Part shown: positions 44,448 to 51,830 of the stretch, one piece after another | Position numbering within the stretch: the stretch's first letter is position 1 | Layout of the letters: each line of letters starts with the position of its first letter | Source of the DNA: DASUPK01 sp963848955 | Lineage (GTDB): Bacteria > Actinomycetota > Thermoleophilia > Solirubrobacterales > 70-9 | Direction of reading: 5' to 3' | Assembly (NCBI GenBank): GCA_963848955.1 | Contig: CAWKFQ010000010.1 | Location: 62,001 to 126,000 of the forward strand | DNA: 64,000 nucleotides | Made by a program: the position numbers and the translations under genes | The notes under the pieces: model-generated | Database searches by the model: none | Seen by the model: only the letters and a program-made list of their open reading frames with translations | What the model was told of the DNA's origin: nothing

Positions 44448-45479
44448 ATGGCTAGGCAACCCATCACGATCGTCGGCCGTCGCCGGCTCGTGGGCGTCGC
44501 GGCGGCAGCAATTCTCGCCGCGCTCGTCATCGCCGGACCACGTTCCGCAACCCCAGATGCCCACGCGGAAACGGGGCCAGCCGACGCACCGCCACCCGTG
44601 ACGCTCAAGGGCTATCTGCGGGACGAGCGGGGCCGCTTCAGCACGGTCCTGCCGCCCGGCGCCACGCTCAGCAAGCTCGGCGACATGAACAACCGCGGCC
44701 AAATCGTCGGCGCCTACTCGGATGGCACCTCGATCCACAACTTCGTGCGCGACCGCAAAGGCGACTACATGACGTTCGACTTTCCCGGCGCCGGAGGAAT
44801 TGCGGGCGGCCTGGGCGACATCAACGACCGTGGCCGGATCGCCGGCTTCTACGCCGATGAGGCGGGGACGTACCGCAGTTTCCTGCGCGGCAGGCGCGGC
44901 GCCTTCGCCCCGATCGTGAATCCGCGCGCAAACGGGACCTCGCCCTACGGCTCCGGAACCGCGGTGTACGCGATCAACGACCGCGGCGAGATGCTCGGGG
45001 CCTACGCGGCCGGAGGGACGGTCCACGGCTTCCTGCGCGACCGCCACGGCAAGTTCAGAACGGTGGACTACCCGGGCGCCGCGGAGACGGTGCTCTCCGA
45101 GATCAACGAGCGGGGGCAGATCGTCGGGGCATACGGCGATCAGGTCGGCAGCGGCACGCCACACGATTTCCTCCTCGACCGCGGCCACTACACCTCGATC
45201 GAGTTCCCGGGCACCCCGGATTCCTTCGTCGACGACGTCAACAACCGCCGCGAGATCGTCGGCTACTACCTCGACGCGGCGGGGAGGAACCATGGCTACC
45301 TGCGCGACCGCCGGGGCCACTACTCCCCGATCGATCACCCGGATGCCGCGCCGCTCGGCACCGACACCAACGGCCTCAACGATCGCGGTGAGATCGTCGG
45401 CGAGTACTTCGACTATCTGGACGCCGGCGCGCAGGCATCCGGGAGCCCGCAGTTCGGCCTTCGCCTCGGTCAGATGTAG
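44448..45479 (+). CDS. Exported HAF-repeat (beta-propeller-like) protein
   Basis: The 343-aa protein starts at ATG 44448 after AGAAGGGGG. It has a signal peptide (RRRLVGVAAAAILAALVIAG, cleavage near DAHA-ETG) and about six repeats of roughly 45 residues built on GYLRDRxGxF, DxPGA and INDRGxIVGxY, for example GFLRDRHGKFRTVDYPGA and INERGQIVGAYGDQV. HAF-type repeats are thought to fold as exported propellers; function unknown. It stands between the two TetR genes, which suggests it belongs to the same regulatory neighbourhood, though its own promoter lacks the CTAC-GTAG site. Confidence 0.85.
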   Translation: MARQPITIVGRRRLVGVAAAAILAALVIAGPRSATPDAHAETGPADAPPPVTLKGYLRDERGRFSTVLPPGATLSKLGDMNNRGQIVGAYSDGTSIHNFVRDRKGDYMTFDFPGAGGIAGGLGDINDRGRIAGFYADEAGTYRSFLRGRRGAFAPIVNPRANGTSPYGSGTAVYAINDRGEMLGAYAAGGTVHGFLRDRHGKFRTVDYPGAAETVLSEINERGQIVGAYGDQVGSGTPHDFLLDRGHYTSIEFPGTPDSFVDDVNNRREIVGYYLDAAGRNHGYLRDRRGHYSPIDHPDAAPLGTDTNGLNDRGEIVGEYFDYLDAGAQASGSPQFGLRLGQM

Positions 45480-45505
45480 GCCTGACGGCCTCTCCCCGCC
45501 GGTGC

Positions 45506-45535
45506 GCTACGGTGCCGTAGCTACGGCTGAGTAGG
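45506..45535. promoter_or_regulatory. Overlapping TetR-type operators, GCTAC-N6-GTAG twice
   Basis: GCTACGGTGCCGTAGC (45506-45521, a perfect palindrome) overlaps GCTACGGCTGAGTAGG (45520-45535), 28 bp before the second TetR gene. The second copy is followed by AAGCT exactly as at 48127-48147. Likely autoregulation. Confidence 0.7.
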
Positions 45536-45562
45536 AAGCTGATCGCCGAAGGATCACGAGGC

Positions 45563-46201
45563 ATGACCCCGCCGAAGAAGGCGACGAAGGAGCAGAAGCC
45601 CCGCCGCTACGCGCCCAGGCTGCCGCCGGAGGAGCGCCGCGAGCAGCTCCTCGACGCGACCCTCGAGCTGATCGCTGAGAAGGGCTACGAGTCGGTCTCG
45701 ATGGAGGGGATCGCACGGCGGGCCGGGGTGACCAAGCCGGTGGTCTACGACCTCTTCGGCTCGCTCGCCGACCTGCTCGAGGCTCTGCTCGAGCGCGAGG
45801 AGGAGCGGGCGCTCAACCAGCTCGCCGAGCTGATGCCGACGCCTGCGGAGGACGCCGACCCGGCCCAGGTGCTGGTCGACGGCCTCGACGCCTTCCTTCG
45901 CGCCGTCGAGACTCGCCCCAATGCCTGGCGACTCTCCCTGATGCCGATCGAGGCGCAGCCGGGGATCGTCCGCGAGCACGTCGAGCGCGACCGCACCGCC
46001 GTCGCCAAGCAGCTCGACTCGATCGTGCGCTGGGGGGTGGAGCAGCTCGAGGTGCCGATCTCGGACGTCGACCTGCTCGTCCAGACGATCATCGTGCTCG
46101 CCGAGCAGGGCGGACGGATGCATCTGGACGACCCCGAGCGCTACTCGCGAGAGCGCATCACCGCCTTCACCGCCAGCCTGCTGGACAGCGTCCGCGGCTA
46201 G
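45563..46201 (+). CDS. TetR-family regulator 2
   Basis: The 212-aa protein has a basic N-terminal tail, a TetR HTH (ATLELIAEKGYESVSMEGIA, RRAGVTKPVVYDLFGS) and a ligand domain (FLRAVETRPNAWRLSLMPIE). The operator-like palindromes just upstream match the site in front of the SCP2-like gene at 48127, so this protein is the best candidate regulator of both. It resembles the TetR at 43664 in the recognition helix. Confidence 0.88.
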   Translation: MTPPKKATKEQKPRRYAPRLPPEERREQLLDATLELIAEKGYESVSMEGIARRAGVTKPVVYDLFGSLADLLEALLEREEERALNQLAELMPTPAEDADPAQVLVDGLDAFLRAVETRPNAWRLSLMPIEAQPGIVREHVERDRTAVAKQLDSIVRWGVEQLEVPISDVDLLVQTIIVLAEQGGRMHLDDPERYSRERITAFTASLLDSVRG

Positions 46202-46214
46202 TGGCCTGAACGGC

Positions 46215-46446
46215 GTGATCGACGAGCGCCTGAGGGGAGAAGTGAGCGACGGCTATTTTCCTGAGGGCTCGATCCTGCGCCGGGTCCACTCCGAGCGGGC
46301 GGTCGGTCCGGGGCCTGCGCAGGGCTCGGCCGCTCACGCCCCGCTCGATCCGCGAGGGCTACAACCCCTGCCACTTCCGGATGGTCGCCCGCACCGAGCG
46401 GCGCCGGCTGCGCCGCGGCGAGTGCACGCCGCAGGTCGCCGCCTAG
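46215..46446 (+). pseudogene. Remnant of a DUF2236 (MpaB/Lcp-like) oxygenase gene
   Basis: GTG 46215 opens MIDERLRGEVSDGYFPEG then SILRRVHSERAVG, which fits the N-terminus of DUF2236/latex-clearing-type proteins (DGYFPPxSxxRRVHxE). After about 31 codons the similarity stops. A later frame reads SIREGYNPCHFRMVARTERR then RLRRGECTPQVAA and ends at TAG 46444-46446. The central part of a roughly 280-aa protein is absent, so this looks like an internal deletion rather than a sequencing slip. It is tentative, since only short stretches are recognisable. Confidence 0.4.
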
Positions 46447-46449
46447 TCC

Positions 46450-46929
46450 TCAGCTCACCGCTTTCTTCACGAGCGCGGCAATTTTTGCCTCTTCGGCTGC
46501 AGTCAGCTCCTTGAGAGCGAAGGCAGTCGGCCACATGGCGCCTTTGTCGAGGTTTGCCCTGTCGCTGAAGCCCAACGTCGCGTACCTCGCCTTGAACTTC
46601 GCCGCGCTTTGGAAAAAGCAGACGACCTTGCCGTCCTGTGCGTACGCGGGCATCCCGTACCAGGTCCTCGGCGAGAGGGCGGGCGCGCTGGCTTTGACGA
46701 TCGCGTGGAGCCGTTTCGCCATGGCGCGATCGGGTTTCGGCATCTCGGCGATCTTCGCGAGCACGTCGGCTTCCCCGTCCGCCTTGTCCTTCTTCGCGCG
46801 CGCATCCGCCTTCAGCTCCTTGGCACGCTCCCTCATCGCGGCTCGTTCTTCGTCCGTGAATCCGTTGGAGTTCTTGCGCTTCGCGGTGGTGCTCCTGGGG
46901 GACTCCCCCGTGTTCTTTTTGGGGCTCAT
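46450..46929 (-). CDS. DUF1801-family protein with basic tail
   Basis: The 159-aa protein has a Lys-rich N-terminal part (MSPKKNTGESPRSTTAKRKN, then a charged helix) followed by a YdhG/DUF1801-like core: LHAIVKASAPALSPRTWYGM, PAYAQDGKVVCFFQSAAKFK and ARYATLGFSDRANLDKGAMW. The function of the family is unknown; proteins like this are often linked to stress. The frame is intact and its end lies 3 bp from the remnant gene. Confidence 0.82.
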   Translation of the reverse strand: MSPKKNTGESPRSTTAKRKNSNGFTDEERAAMRERAKELKADARAKKDKADGEADVLAKIAEMPKPDRAMAKRLHAIVKASAPALSPRTWYGMPAYAQDGKVVCFFQSAAKFKARYATLGFSDRANLDKGAMWPTAFALKELTAAEEAKIAALVKKAVS

Positions 46930-46978
46930 CGGATCTCCTTATCGGGTGGGCCATGCTTTGTAGCCGAGGGCGACTGAC

Positions 46979-47533
46979 TCAGGCCTGGTAGCGGAGGTGG
47001 ACCGCGCCGCCGGCGAAGCGCCGCTCCTCGAGCAGCTCGAGATCGAGGCGAAGGCCGTCCGGGAGCCAGTGCGTGCCGCCGCCGACGATCACCGGGTAGA
47101 CCACCTGGTCGAGCTGGTCGACCAGTCCCGCTCGGAGCGCCTCGGCTGCGAGTGCGGGGCCGCCGACGCCGAGGTCGGCGTCGGCCGCCTCCTTCATCTT
47201 GCGGACGGCGTCGGGGTCGAACTCGGACTCGATCCGGGTCCGCGGCGTCGAGGCCGAGTCGAGCGTCCGGGAATAGACGACCTTGTCGGCACCCTGCCAG
47301 ATCTCGGCGTAGTCGCGGATGTGGTCAGCCTGCGCCTCGATGTCCTCGGGGTCCTGCCAGTAGCGCATCGTCTCGTACATGCGGCGCCCGTAGAGGTGGG
47401 TGCCGACCGGCCGCTCGAGCTCATTGAAGAAGGTGTGGACTTCCTCGTCTGGCGCCGCCCAGTCGAACTTGCCCTGATCGTCGTTGATGTAGCCGTCGAG
47501 CGAGGTTTGGGTGGCATAGATCAGCCTTGCCAT
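46979..47533 (-). CDS. Dihydrofolate reductase-like (RibD C-terminal) protein
   Basis: The start at ATG 47533 follows AAGGAGG, giving 184 aa; longer frames upstream lack a site. Motifs: MARLIYATQTSLDGYIND, HLYGRRMYETMRYW, VVYSRTLDSASTPRTRIESE and LVDQLDQVVYPVIVGGGTHW. This fits the widespread DHFR/RibD_C-like family, NADPH-dependent reductases whose substrate is usually unknown. It is unlikely to be the housekeeping DHFR, since it is closer to YyaP/YwjB-like proteins. Confidence 0.85.
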   Translation of the reverse strand: MARLIYATQTSLDGYINDDQGKFDWAAPDEEVHTFFNELERPVGTHLYGRRMYETMRYWQDPEDIEAQADHIRDYAEIWQGADKVVYSRTLDSASTPRTRIESEFDPDAVRKMKEAADADLGVGGPALAAEALRAGLVDQLDQVVYPVIVGGGTHWLPDGLRLDLELLEERRFAGGAVHLRYQA

Positions 47534-47624
47534 ATCTGCCTCCTTTTTCCCATCTAGACCGGCGGCTGAGCCGGAACTCATCGCCAGGTCGTCGGTCAGG
47601 GCTGGTGCAGCGGCTCGGTTCTCT

Positions 47625-48095
47625 TTACTCGGCCGCGGTCGGGATCCGGAAGAAGCCGCTCAGCCGGCTGGCGAACATCACGTCACCCTCGAGCTTGAGC
47701 TTGCCGGTCATGAAGAGCACCGGGCCCGACTGCTGGCCGGTGACCAACTTCAGGAACGGCACCGGCGCGGTGGTGATTTTGACCTTCGGCTGCTCCTTGG
47801 GGTCGTCGCTCACCTCGACCTTGCCGTCGCGGATCACCGCCTCGTAGATGTCCGAGCCCCCGTCCGGTGCTCCGGAGATCTCGAAGTGGACCACCGCGTC
47901 GATCCCCTCGATCTGGGACGGCTCGGCGTGCTCCGACATGCGCTTGAAAATCTCGTCGAGGACCATCCTGCGGCCCTCCGGATTCGCCATTCCCTCGGCC
48001 AGTTGCTCGTCGGTGACCTGCCCGATCATCGCCGCCAGCTGCGAAGCGTCCGCTCCGTCTATCCCGCCCAGGGCGGCCGCATCATCTTCAGCCAT
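47625..48095 (-). CDS. SCP2-type sterol/lipid-carrier domain protein
   Basis: The start at ATG 48095 follows GGGAGGTAGGT; this gives 156 aa. The C-terminal part fits the SCP2 lipid-carrier fold: DAVVHFEISGAPDGGSDIYE, VKITTAPVPFLKLVTGQQSG and PVLFMTGKLKLEGDVMFASR. The N-terminal helical part (ASQLAAMIGQVTDEQLAEGM, RMVLDEIFKRMSEH) is often seen in actinobacterial versions. It probably binds an acyl or sterol-like lipid. The palindrome GCTAC-N6-GTAGG lies 32 bp upstream, shared with the second TetR. Confidence 0.85.
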   Translation of the reverse strand: MAEDDAAALGGIDGADASQLAAMIGQVTDEQLAEGMANPEGRRMVLDEIFKRMSEHAEPSQIEGIDAVVHFEISGAPDGGSDIYEAVIRDGKVEVSDDPKEQPKVKITTAPVPFLKLVTGQQSGPVLFMTGKLKLEGDVMFASRLSGFFRIPTAAE

Positions 48096-48126
48096 ACCTA
48101 CCTCCCGATTCTCTCTCACTGCAATT

Positions 48127-48142
48127 GCTACTGCACCGTAGG
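48127..48142. promoter_or_regulatory. GCTAC-N6-GTAGG operator between SCP2-like and AIM24 genes
   Basis: GCTACTGCACCGTAGG followed by AAGCT matches the site at 45520-45540 except in the N6 spacer. It lies 32 bp from the SCP2-like start and 73 bp from the AIM24 start, in their divergent promoter. Confidence 0.65.
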
Positions 48143-48214
48143 AAGCTATCAGAGCAGCCATGAGGAAGGCGCAGGTAGTTAGGCTGCCCCTTCAATCACG
48201 GACGGGAGGTCAAG

Positions 48215-48946
48215 ATGGCGGTCGAGGAGACGCTTGCGGAGTTCAAGGAGACCGAGGGCTCGGAGCCGTTCCAGCTACAGGGATCCAAGATGCTCAAGGT
48301 CCGGGTGGCGGACGAGACGATCCAGGCCAAGCTCGGCTCGATGGTCGCCTACCAGGGCGACGTCAAGTTCGAGCACGCCGGCTCGGGAGGCCTCAAGCGG
48401 ATGGCGAAGAAGGCGGTCACCGGTGAGGGCGCCGAGCTGATGAAGATCTCCGGCACCGGCGAGGTCTTCCTCGCCGACCTCGCCCAGGAGATCCAGCTGG
48501 TGAAGCTCTCGGGCGAGGCCATCACGGTCAATGGCGCCAACCTGCTGGCCTTCGACGCCGACATCGACTGGGACATCAAGAAGGTCGAGGGCGTCTCGGG
48601 CTTCATGGGCGGCGGCCTCTACAACACCCACCTCTCGGGATCCGGCTACGTGGCGATGCTCTCCGACGGCCCTCCGGTGATGATCGAGCTCGACGGCCAG
48701 GAGACCTTCGCCGACCCGCAGGCCGCGATCACCTGGTCCGAGGGGGTGTCGACCTCGGTGAAGACCGACCTCAACCTGAAGACCTTCATCGGCCGCGGCT
48801 CCGGCGAGACCGTGCAGCTCGGCTTCAGCGGCACAGGATGGGTCCTGATCCAGCCCTCCGAGGGGCGTGTGACCAGCGCCGCGGCCGGGGGCCAGGCGAG
48901 CAGTTCGAGCGCCGGCGGAGCGCTGGGGAAGCTGCTTTCCGGCTGA
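48215..48946 (+). CDS. AIM24-family (TIGR00266-like) protein
   Basis: The 243-aa intact frame has the beta-rich AIM24 layout: LKVRVADETIQAKLGSMVAY, QGDVKFEHAG, GTGEVFLADLAQEIQLVKLS, VSGFMGGGLYNTHLSGSGYV and GSGETVQLGFSGTGWVLIQP, with a Ser/Gly-rich tail. The family is named after a mitochondrial biogenesis protein; its bacterial role is unclear. It shares its upstream region and the CTAC-GTAG site with the divergent SCP2-like gene. Confidence 0.88.
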   Translation: MAVEETLAEFKETEGSEPFQLQGSKMLKVRVADETIQAKLGSMVAYQGDVKFEHAGSGGLKRMAKKAVTGEGAELMKISGTGEVFLADLAQEIQLVKLSGEAITVNGANLLAFDADIDWDIKKVEGVSGFMGGGLYNTHLSGSGYVAMLSDGPPVMIELDGQETFADPQAAITWSEGVSTSVKTDLNLKTFIGRGSGETVQLGFSGTGWVLIQPSEGRVTSAAAGGQASSSSAGGALGKLLSG

Positions 48947-48957
48947 ACGGGGTAACC

Positions 48958-49069
48958 GGCTGCTACATCGCTCTCGCCGGGTTGTGGGCGGCGCCGGTCA
49001 GCGGAGTGTCAATGAACCCGGCTCGTTCGTTCGGTCCGGCGCTGGTGGACGGCGACTTTTCGAGCTATA
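48958..49069 (+). pseudogene. Aquaporin fragment with one NPA motif
   Basis: Just after the AIM24 stop, one frame reads YIALAGLWAAPVSGVSMNPA then RSFGPALVDGDFSSY. This is the second half-helix region of MIP-family aquaporins, with an intact second NPA motif (SMNPARSFGPAL). The first NPA motif, the other helices and any start are missing; the frame ends in unrelated sequence. It is a 112-bp remnant, probably left by an insertion or deletion. Confidence 0.65.
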
Positions 49070-49181
49070 GAGCCATTTCAACCCCCTTCGAAGGTTGCCT
49101 TCTTCCTCACAGTGGTCAGAACATACCTCTGAGATTCGCAGGCAAGCAAAGGAGTGGTGATGCCAAGCGATCGCCCATCAC

Positions 49182-49664
49182 CTAGGTCGGCTTTACGGTC
49201 ATCGCCCAGACGGCCACCAGGGACGCGACAAGGAAGAGCGAGACCAGGCCGGCTGCGATGCGGGCGGAGATGCTCGGGGCGCCGCCCTCGCCCCGGTTGA
49301 TCCTGCGGACGGCGATTCCTCCGATCACCAGAGAGACGATCAGCAGCACGAATCCGAGATCGGACACCGAGAAGCCGATGTTGACCCAGGTGAGGTCGAC
49401 GTCATCGTTGTCGAGCCCCTCCTTGTGAGCGATCCACTGTGCGCTGGCGCGCATCACGATGTAGCCGGGGAGCGCTCCGTAGAAGAGCGACATGAAGCCG
49501 AGCTTGGTCAGCGCGGCCGATCCGCTGCGCCAAGCGACGATCAGCGAGGTGGCCGAGAGCGCCAGGCCGCCCACCAGGACCATCGCTCCGAGGATGTGAA
49601 CGAACAGCGGCAGGTCCCAGGAGTCGTCCCTGGTGATGGAGGCCAATGTGGTGAGCACGCTCAT
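49182..49664 (-). CDS. DUF2269-like four-helix membrane protein
   Basis: The 160-aa protein has four hydrophobic segments (LFVHILGAMVLVGGLALSAT, LGFMSLFYGALPGYIVMRAS, ISDLGFVL-type helix and AAGLVSLFLVASLVAVWAMT). Helix 1 contains the FVHILGAMVLVGG pattern of small integral proteins related to DUF2269, with His in the first helix. It overlaps the preceding membrane protein gene (ATGA at 49661-49664), so the two are probably partners. Function unknown. Confidence 0.7.
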   Translation of the reverse strand: MSVLTTLASITRDDSWDLPLFVHILGAMVLVGGLALSATSLIVAWRSGSAALTKLGFMSLFYGALPGYIVMRASAQWIAHKEGLDNDDVDLTWVNIGFSVSDLGFVLLIVSLVIGGIAVRRINRGEGGAPSISARIAAGLVSLFLVASLVAVWAMTVKPT

Positions 49665-50059
49665 GCCCCCGGCTTCCAGACCATGACCACCAGCAAGGCT
49701 GTGAACCAGAAGATCCGCATCCAGTGAGCGAACGCAGTGCGCCGGTCGATTGCCACGGCCGAGTCATCACCGGCCGGCTGCACCCCTTGGCTGGCCCTCG
49801 CCCCGGATCCCGTTGCCAGGACCCAGAGAACGAGCGCGGCGATGATCCAGCCGTCGAAAATCTCGTACTGGGGCCTGTTCAGCGCCAGCCAGACACCGAA
49901 TACCAGGGTCCCCAGGCCGCCCACGCCCCAGAGGATCTCGGCGATGAGCCGCGTCGCGCGGTTCACCGGCGAGCCGAGAACGAAGGCGCTGTAGATCAGC
50001 GCCGCGGTCGCCAGGAAGAAGGCCGTCAGGACGTGGAAGAAGAGGAGCGCGTGGTACAT
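49661..50059 (-). CDS. Small integral membrane protein coupled to the DUF2269-like protein
   Basis: The 132-aa protein starts MYHALLFFHVLTAFFLATAA, also with a His in helix 1, has three or four helices (IAEILWGVGGLGTLVFGVWL, IIAALVLWVLATGSG, IFWFTALLVVMVWKPGA) and a charged loop between helices 3 and 4. The similar first helices of this protein and its partner suggest paralogous halves forming one complex. No known function. Confidence 0.68.
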   Translation of the reverse strand: MYHALLFFHVLTAFFLATAALIYSAFVLGSPVNRATRLIAEILWGVGGLGTLVFGVWLALNRPQYEIFDGWIIAALVLWVLATGSGARASQGVQPAGDDSAVAIDRRTAFAHWMRIFWFTALLVVMVWKPGA

Positions 50060-50099
50060 CGAGCGGCGGGATCCTACCCACGCCGTCAGCGGATACTCG

Positions 50100-50961
50100 T
50101 CAGGCCGCCCTCGTGTATGCCTGGATGCGCTCGGTCCACTCGTCGAGCTTGCGTTCAGCCGAGCCGGCGTCGACAGCGTCGTGCGCGCGGAGCATGTGCA
50201 CCGCCCGGGTGACGCCCGCCTGCTCGTAGCGCTCGAGCACCGCCGGGTCCCTGGGTGGGAGCTGAATCGTCACCGGGATCCGTCCCCTCCCGGCCTCCTC
50301 GCCCGAGCCTCTGGAGCTCCTCGACCCGGGCGATCATCTGATCGTCCGGTGGGATCCGGTTCGGGAACCAGCCGTCGCCGAAGGCGAGCACGCGCTGGAG
50401 CACGTGCGGGCCGTGGCCGCCGACCAGGATGGGTGGATGGGGCTCCTGCAACGGCGCCGGGCGGCAGACGATCCGCTCGAAGTCCACGAACTCGCCGTGG
50501 TAGCTGGCCTCCTCGTTCGCCCAGATCTCCTTGCAGGCCTCGACGCGCTCGCGCAGGATCCGGAACCGCTTCGCGGGGTCGGTGCCGTGGTTTCGCATCT
50601 CCTCGAGGTTCCAGCCCGCCCCGACGCCGAACAACAGGCGTCCGCCAGAGAGCCGGTCGAGAGAGGCGACGGCCTTCGCGGTGGTGATCGGGTCGCGCTC
50701 GACCAGCAGGCAGATCGCGTTGCCGATCCGGATGCGCTCGGTGGCGTCGGCCATGGTGGTGAGGGCGACGAACGGGTCGTAGATCCGCGAGTACTCGCGC
50801 GGCAGCTCGCCGCCCGCGGGGTAGGGCGTCTCGCGGCTCGCGGGGATGTGGGTGTGCTCGGTGACGAAGACCGACTCGAAGCCGCGCTCCTCGGCCATCC
50901 GCGCGAGCGCCGCCGGCTCGATCGACTCGTCGGTGGGGAAGTAGGAGACGCCGAAGTCCAC
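50100..50961 (-). CDS. LLM-class F420-dependent oxidoreductase, one frameshift
   Basis: About 287 aa. The luciferase-like TIM barrel is clear: MDFGVSYFPTDESIEPAALA, FVTEHTHIPASRETPYPAGG, LSGGRLLFGVGAGWNLEEM and PILVGGHGPHVLQRVLAFGD. Near 50303 the frame changes (QRLG-EEAGRGRIPVTIQLP) and continues to YEQAGVTRAVHMLRAHD and the TGA at 50100-50102. One extra base explains the break. The enzyme probably uses reduced F420; its substrate is unknown. It is divergent from the PRC-barrel gene, with 27 bp between starts. Confidence 0.87.
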
Positions 50962-50988
50962 GACGGGACCCTACGTTAGGCTCGCCCC

Positions 50989-51363
50989 ATGCCCGATCTC
51001 GGTGAGCCCAGCTCCTATCTCAGCCTCGGCAAGGGAGCGGAGGTCTACAGCCGTGATGGCGCGAAGGTGGGCGAGGTGGAGCACGTCCTCGCCGCTCCCG
51101 ACCAGGACATCTTCGATGGGGTCGTGCTCGATACCAGCGTGCTGCCTGGCGGGCACCGCTTCGTCGACGCGGAGCAGGTCGAGGAGATCTTCGAGCACGG
51201 TGTCCTCCTGAAGCTCGATCGGCAGGAGGCGGAGAAGCTCCCCGAGCCGAGCGCGAATCCCGCCGCCCTGGAGGTCACTCCGGATGACGTCTCCGAGGGC
51301 GACGAGGGCACCCTGAAGCGCAAGCTTCGCCGAGCCTGGGACCTGATCTCGGGGAACACCTAG
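50989..51363 (+). CDS. PRC-barrel domain protein
   Basis: The 124-aa intact frame has a PRC-barrel-like beta domain: YLSLGKGAEVYSRDGAKVGE, VEHVLAAPDQDIFDGVVLDT and HRFVDAEQVEEIFEHGVLLK, followed by an acidic linker and a basic helix (TLKRKLRRAWDLISGN). Such proteins act in RNA processing or photosystem assembly in some bacteria; stand-alone versions are common in Actinobacteria with unknown role. Its stop overlaps the convergent membrane protein stop by 4 bp. Confidence 0.75.
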   Translation: MPDLGEPSSYLSLGKGAEVYSRDGAKVGEVEHVLAAPDQDIFDGVVLDTSVLPGGHRFVDAEQVEEIFEHGVLLKLDRQEAEKLPEPSANPAALEVTPDDVSEGDEGTLKRKLRRAWDLISGNT

Positions 51364-51818
51364 AGGCCCTCGGCCTTCGCCGGTCGCGCCGGCGCCCGCT
51401 GCGGTCCGTCGCTCACCAGGTAGAGGAGACCCAGCGGCAGGACGACGTCGAGCGCGAGCCCGATCAGGCTGGCGACGTTGTCCCCGGTCGAGTAGTGCTC
51501 GGTGGTGGTCAGGTGGTAGACGAGGTGGGGGAGGCCGGCCGCGAGCATGGCGAGCGCCGTGGCCTGGATAACGCGTCGATCCATCCAGTAGGCGGCCAGC
51601 CCCGCCAGTAGGGCGAGGCCGAGCGACGCGGCCCCGAAGTCACGCTCCAGGTGCTCGTTGTACGGCGGCAGCGCGGAAACCCAGTGAGCCGAGCCGCCCG
51701 GGAAGTTGTCGTAGAAGCCCCGCGGCGCGACGAGGATCCAGATCGCCAGGAAGCCGATCGTGACCGTGAGATAGATCAGGGCGATCCGGATCGGCGCCCT
51801 GTGCCGCTCGATCTCCAT
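51360..51818 (-). CDS. Four-helix membrane protein of unknown function
   Basis: The 152-aa protein has helices RIALIYLTVTIGFLAIWILV, AASLGLALLAGLAAYWMDRR, TALAMLAAGLPHLVYHLTTT and IGLALDVVLPLGLLYLVSDG. Between helices 1 and 2 it reads FYDNFPGGSAHWVSALPPYN, and helix 3 ends LPHLVYHLTTTEHYS; both are typical of a conserved but unnamed actinobacterial family. It lies 12 bp after the predicted end of the alpha/beta hydrolase gene on the same strand. Function unknown. Confidence 0.65.
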   Translation of the reverse strand: MEIERHRAPIRIALIYLTVTIGFLAIWILVAPRGFYDNFPGGSAHWVSALPPYNEHLERDFGAASLGLALLAGLAAYWMDRRVIQATALAMLAAGLPHLVYHLTTTEHYSTGDNVASLIGLALDVVLPLGLLYLVSDGPQRAPARPAKAEGL

Positions 51819-51830
51819 GCGGAGCCGACC

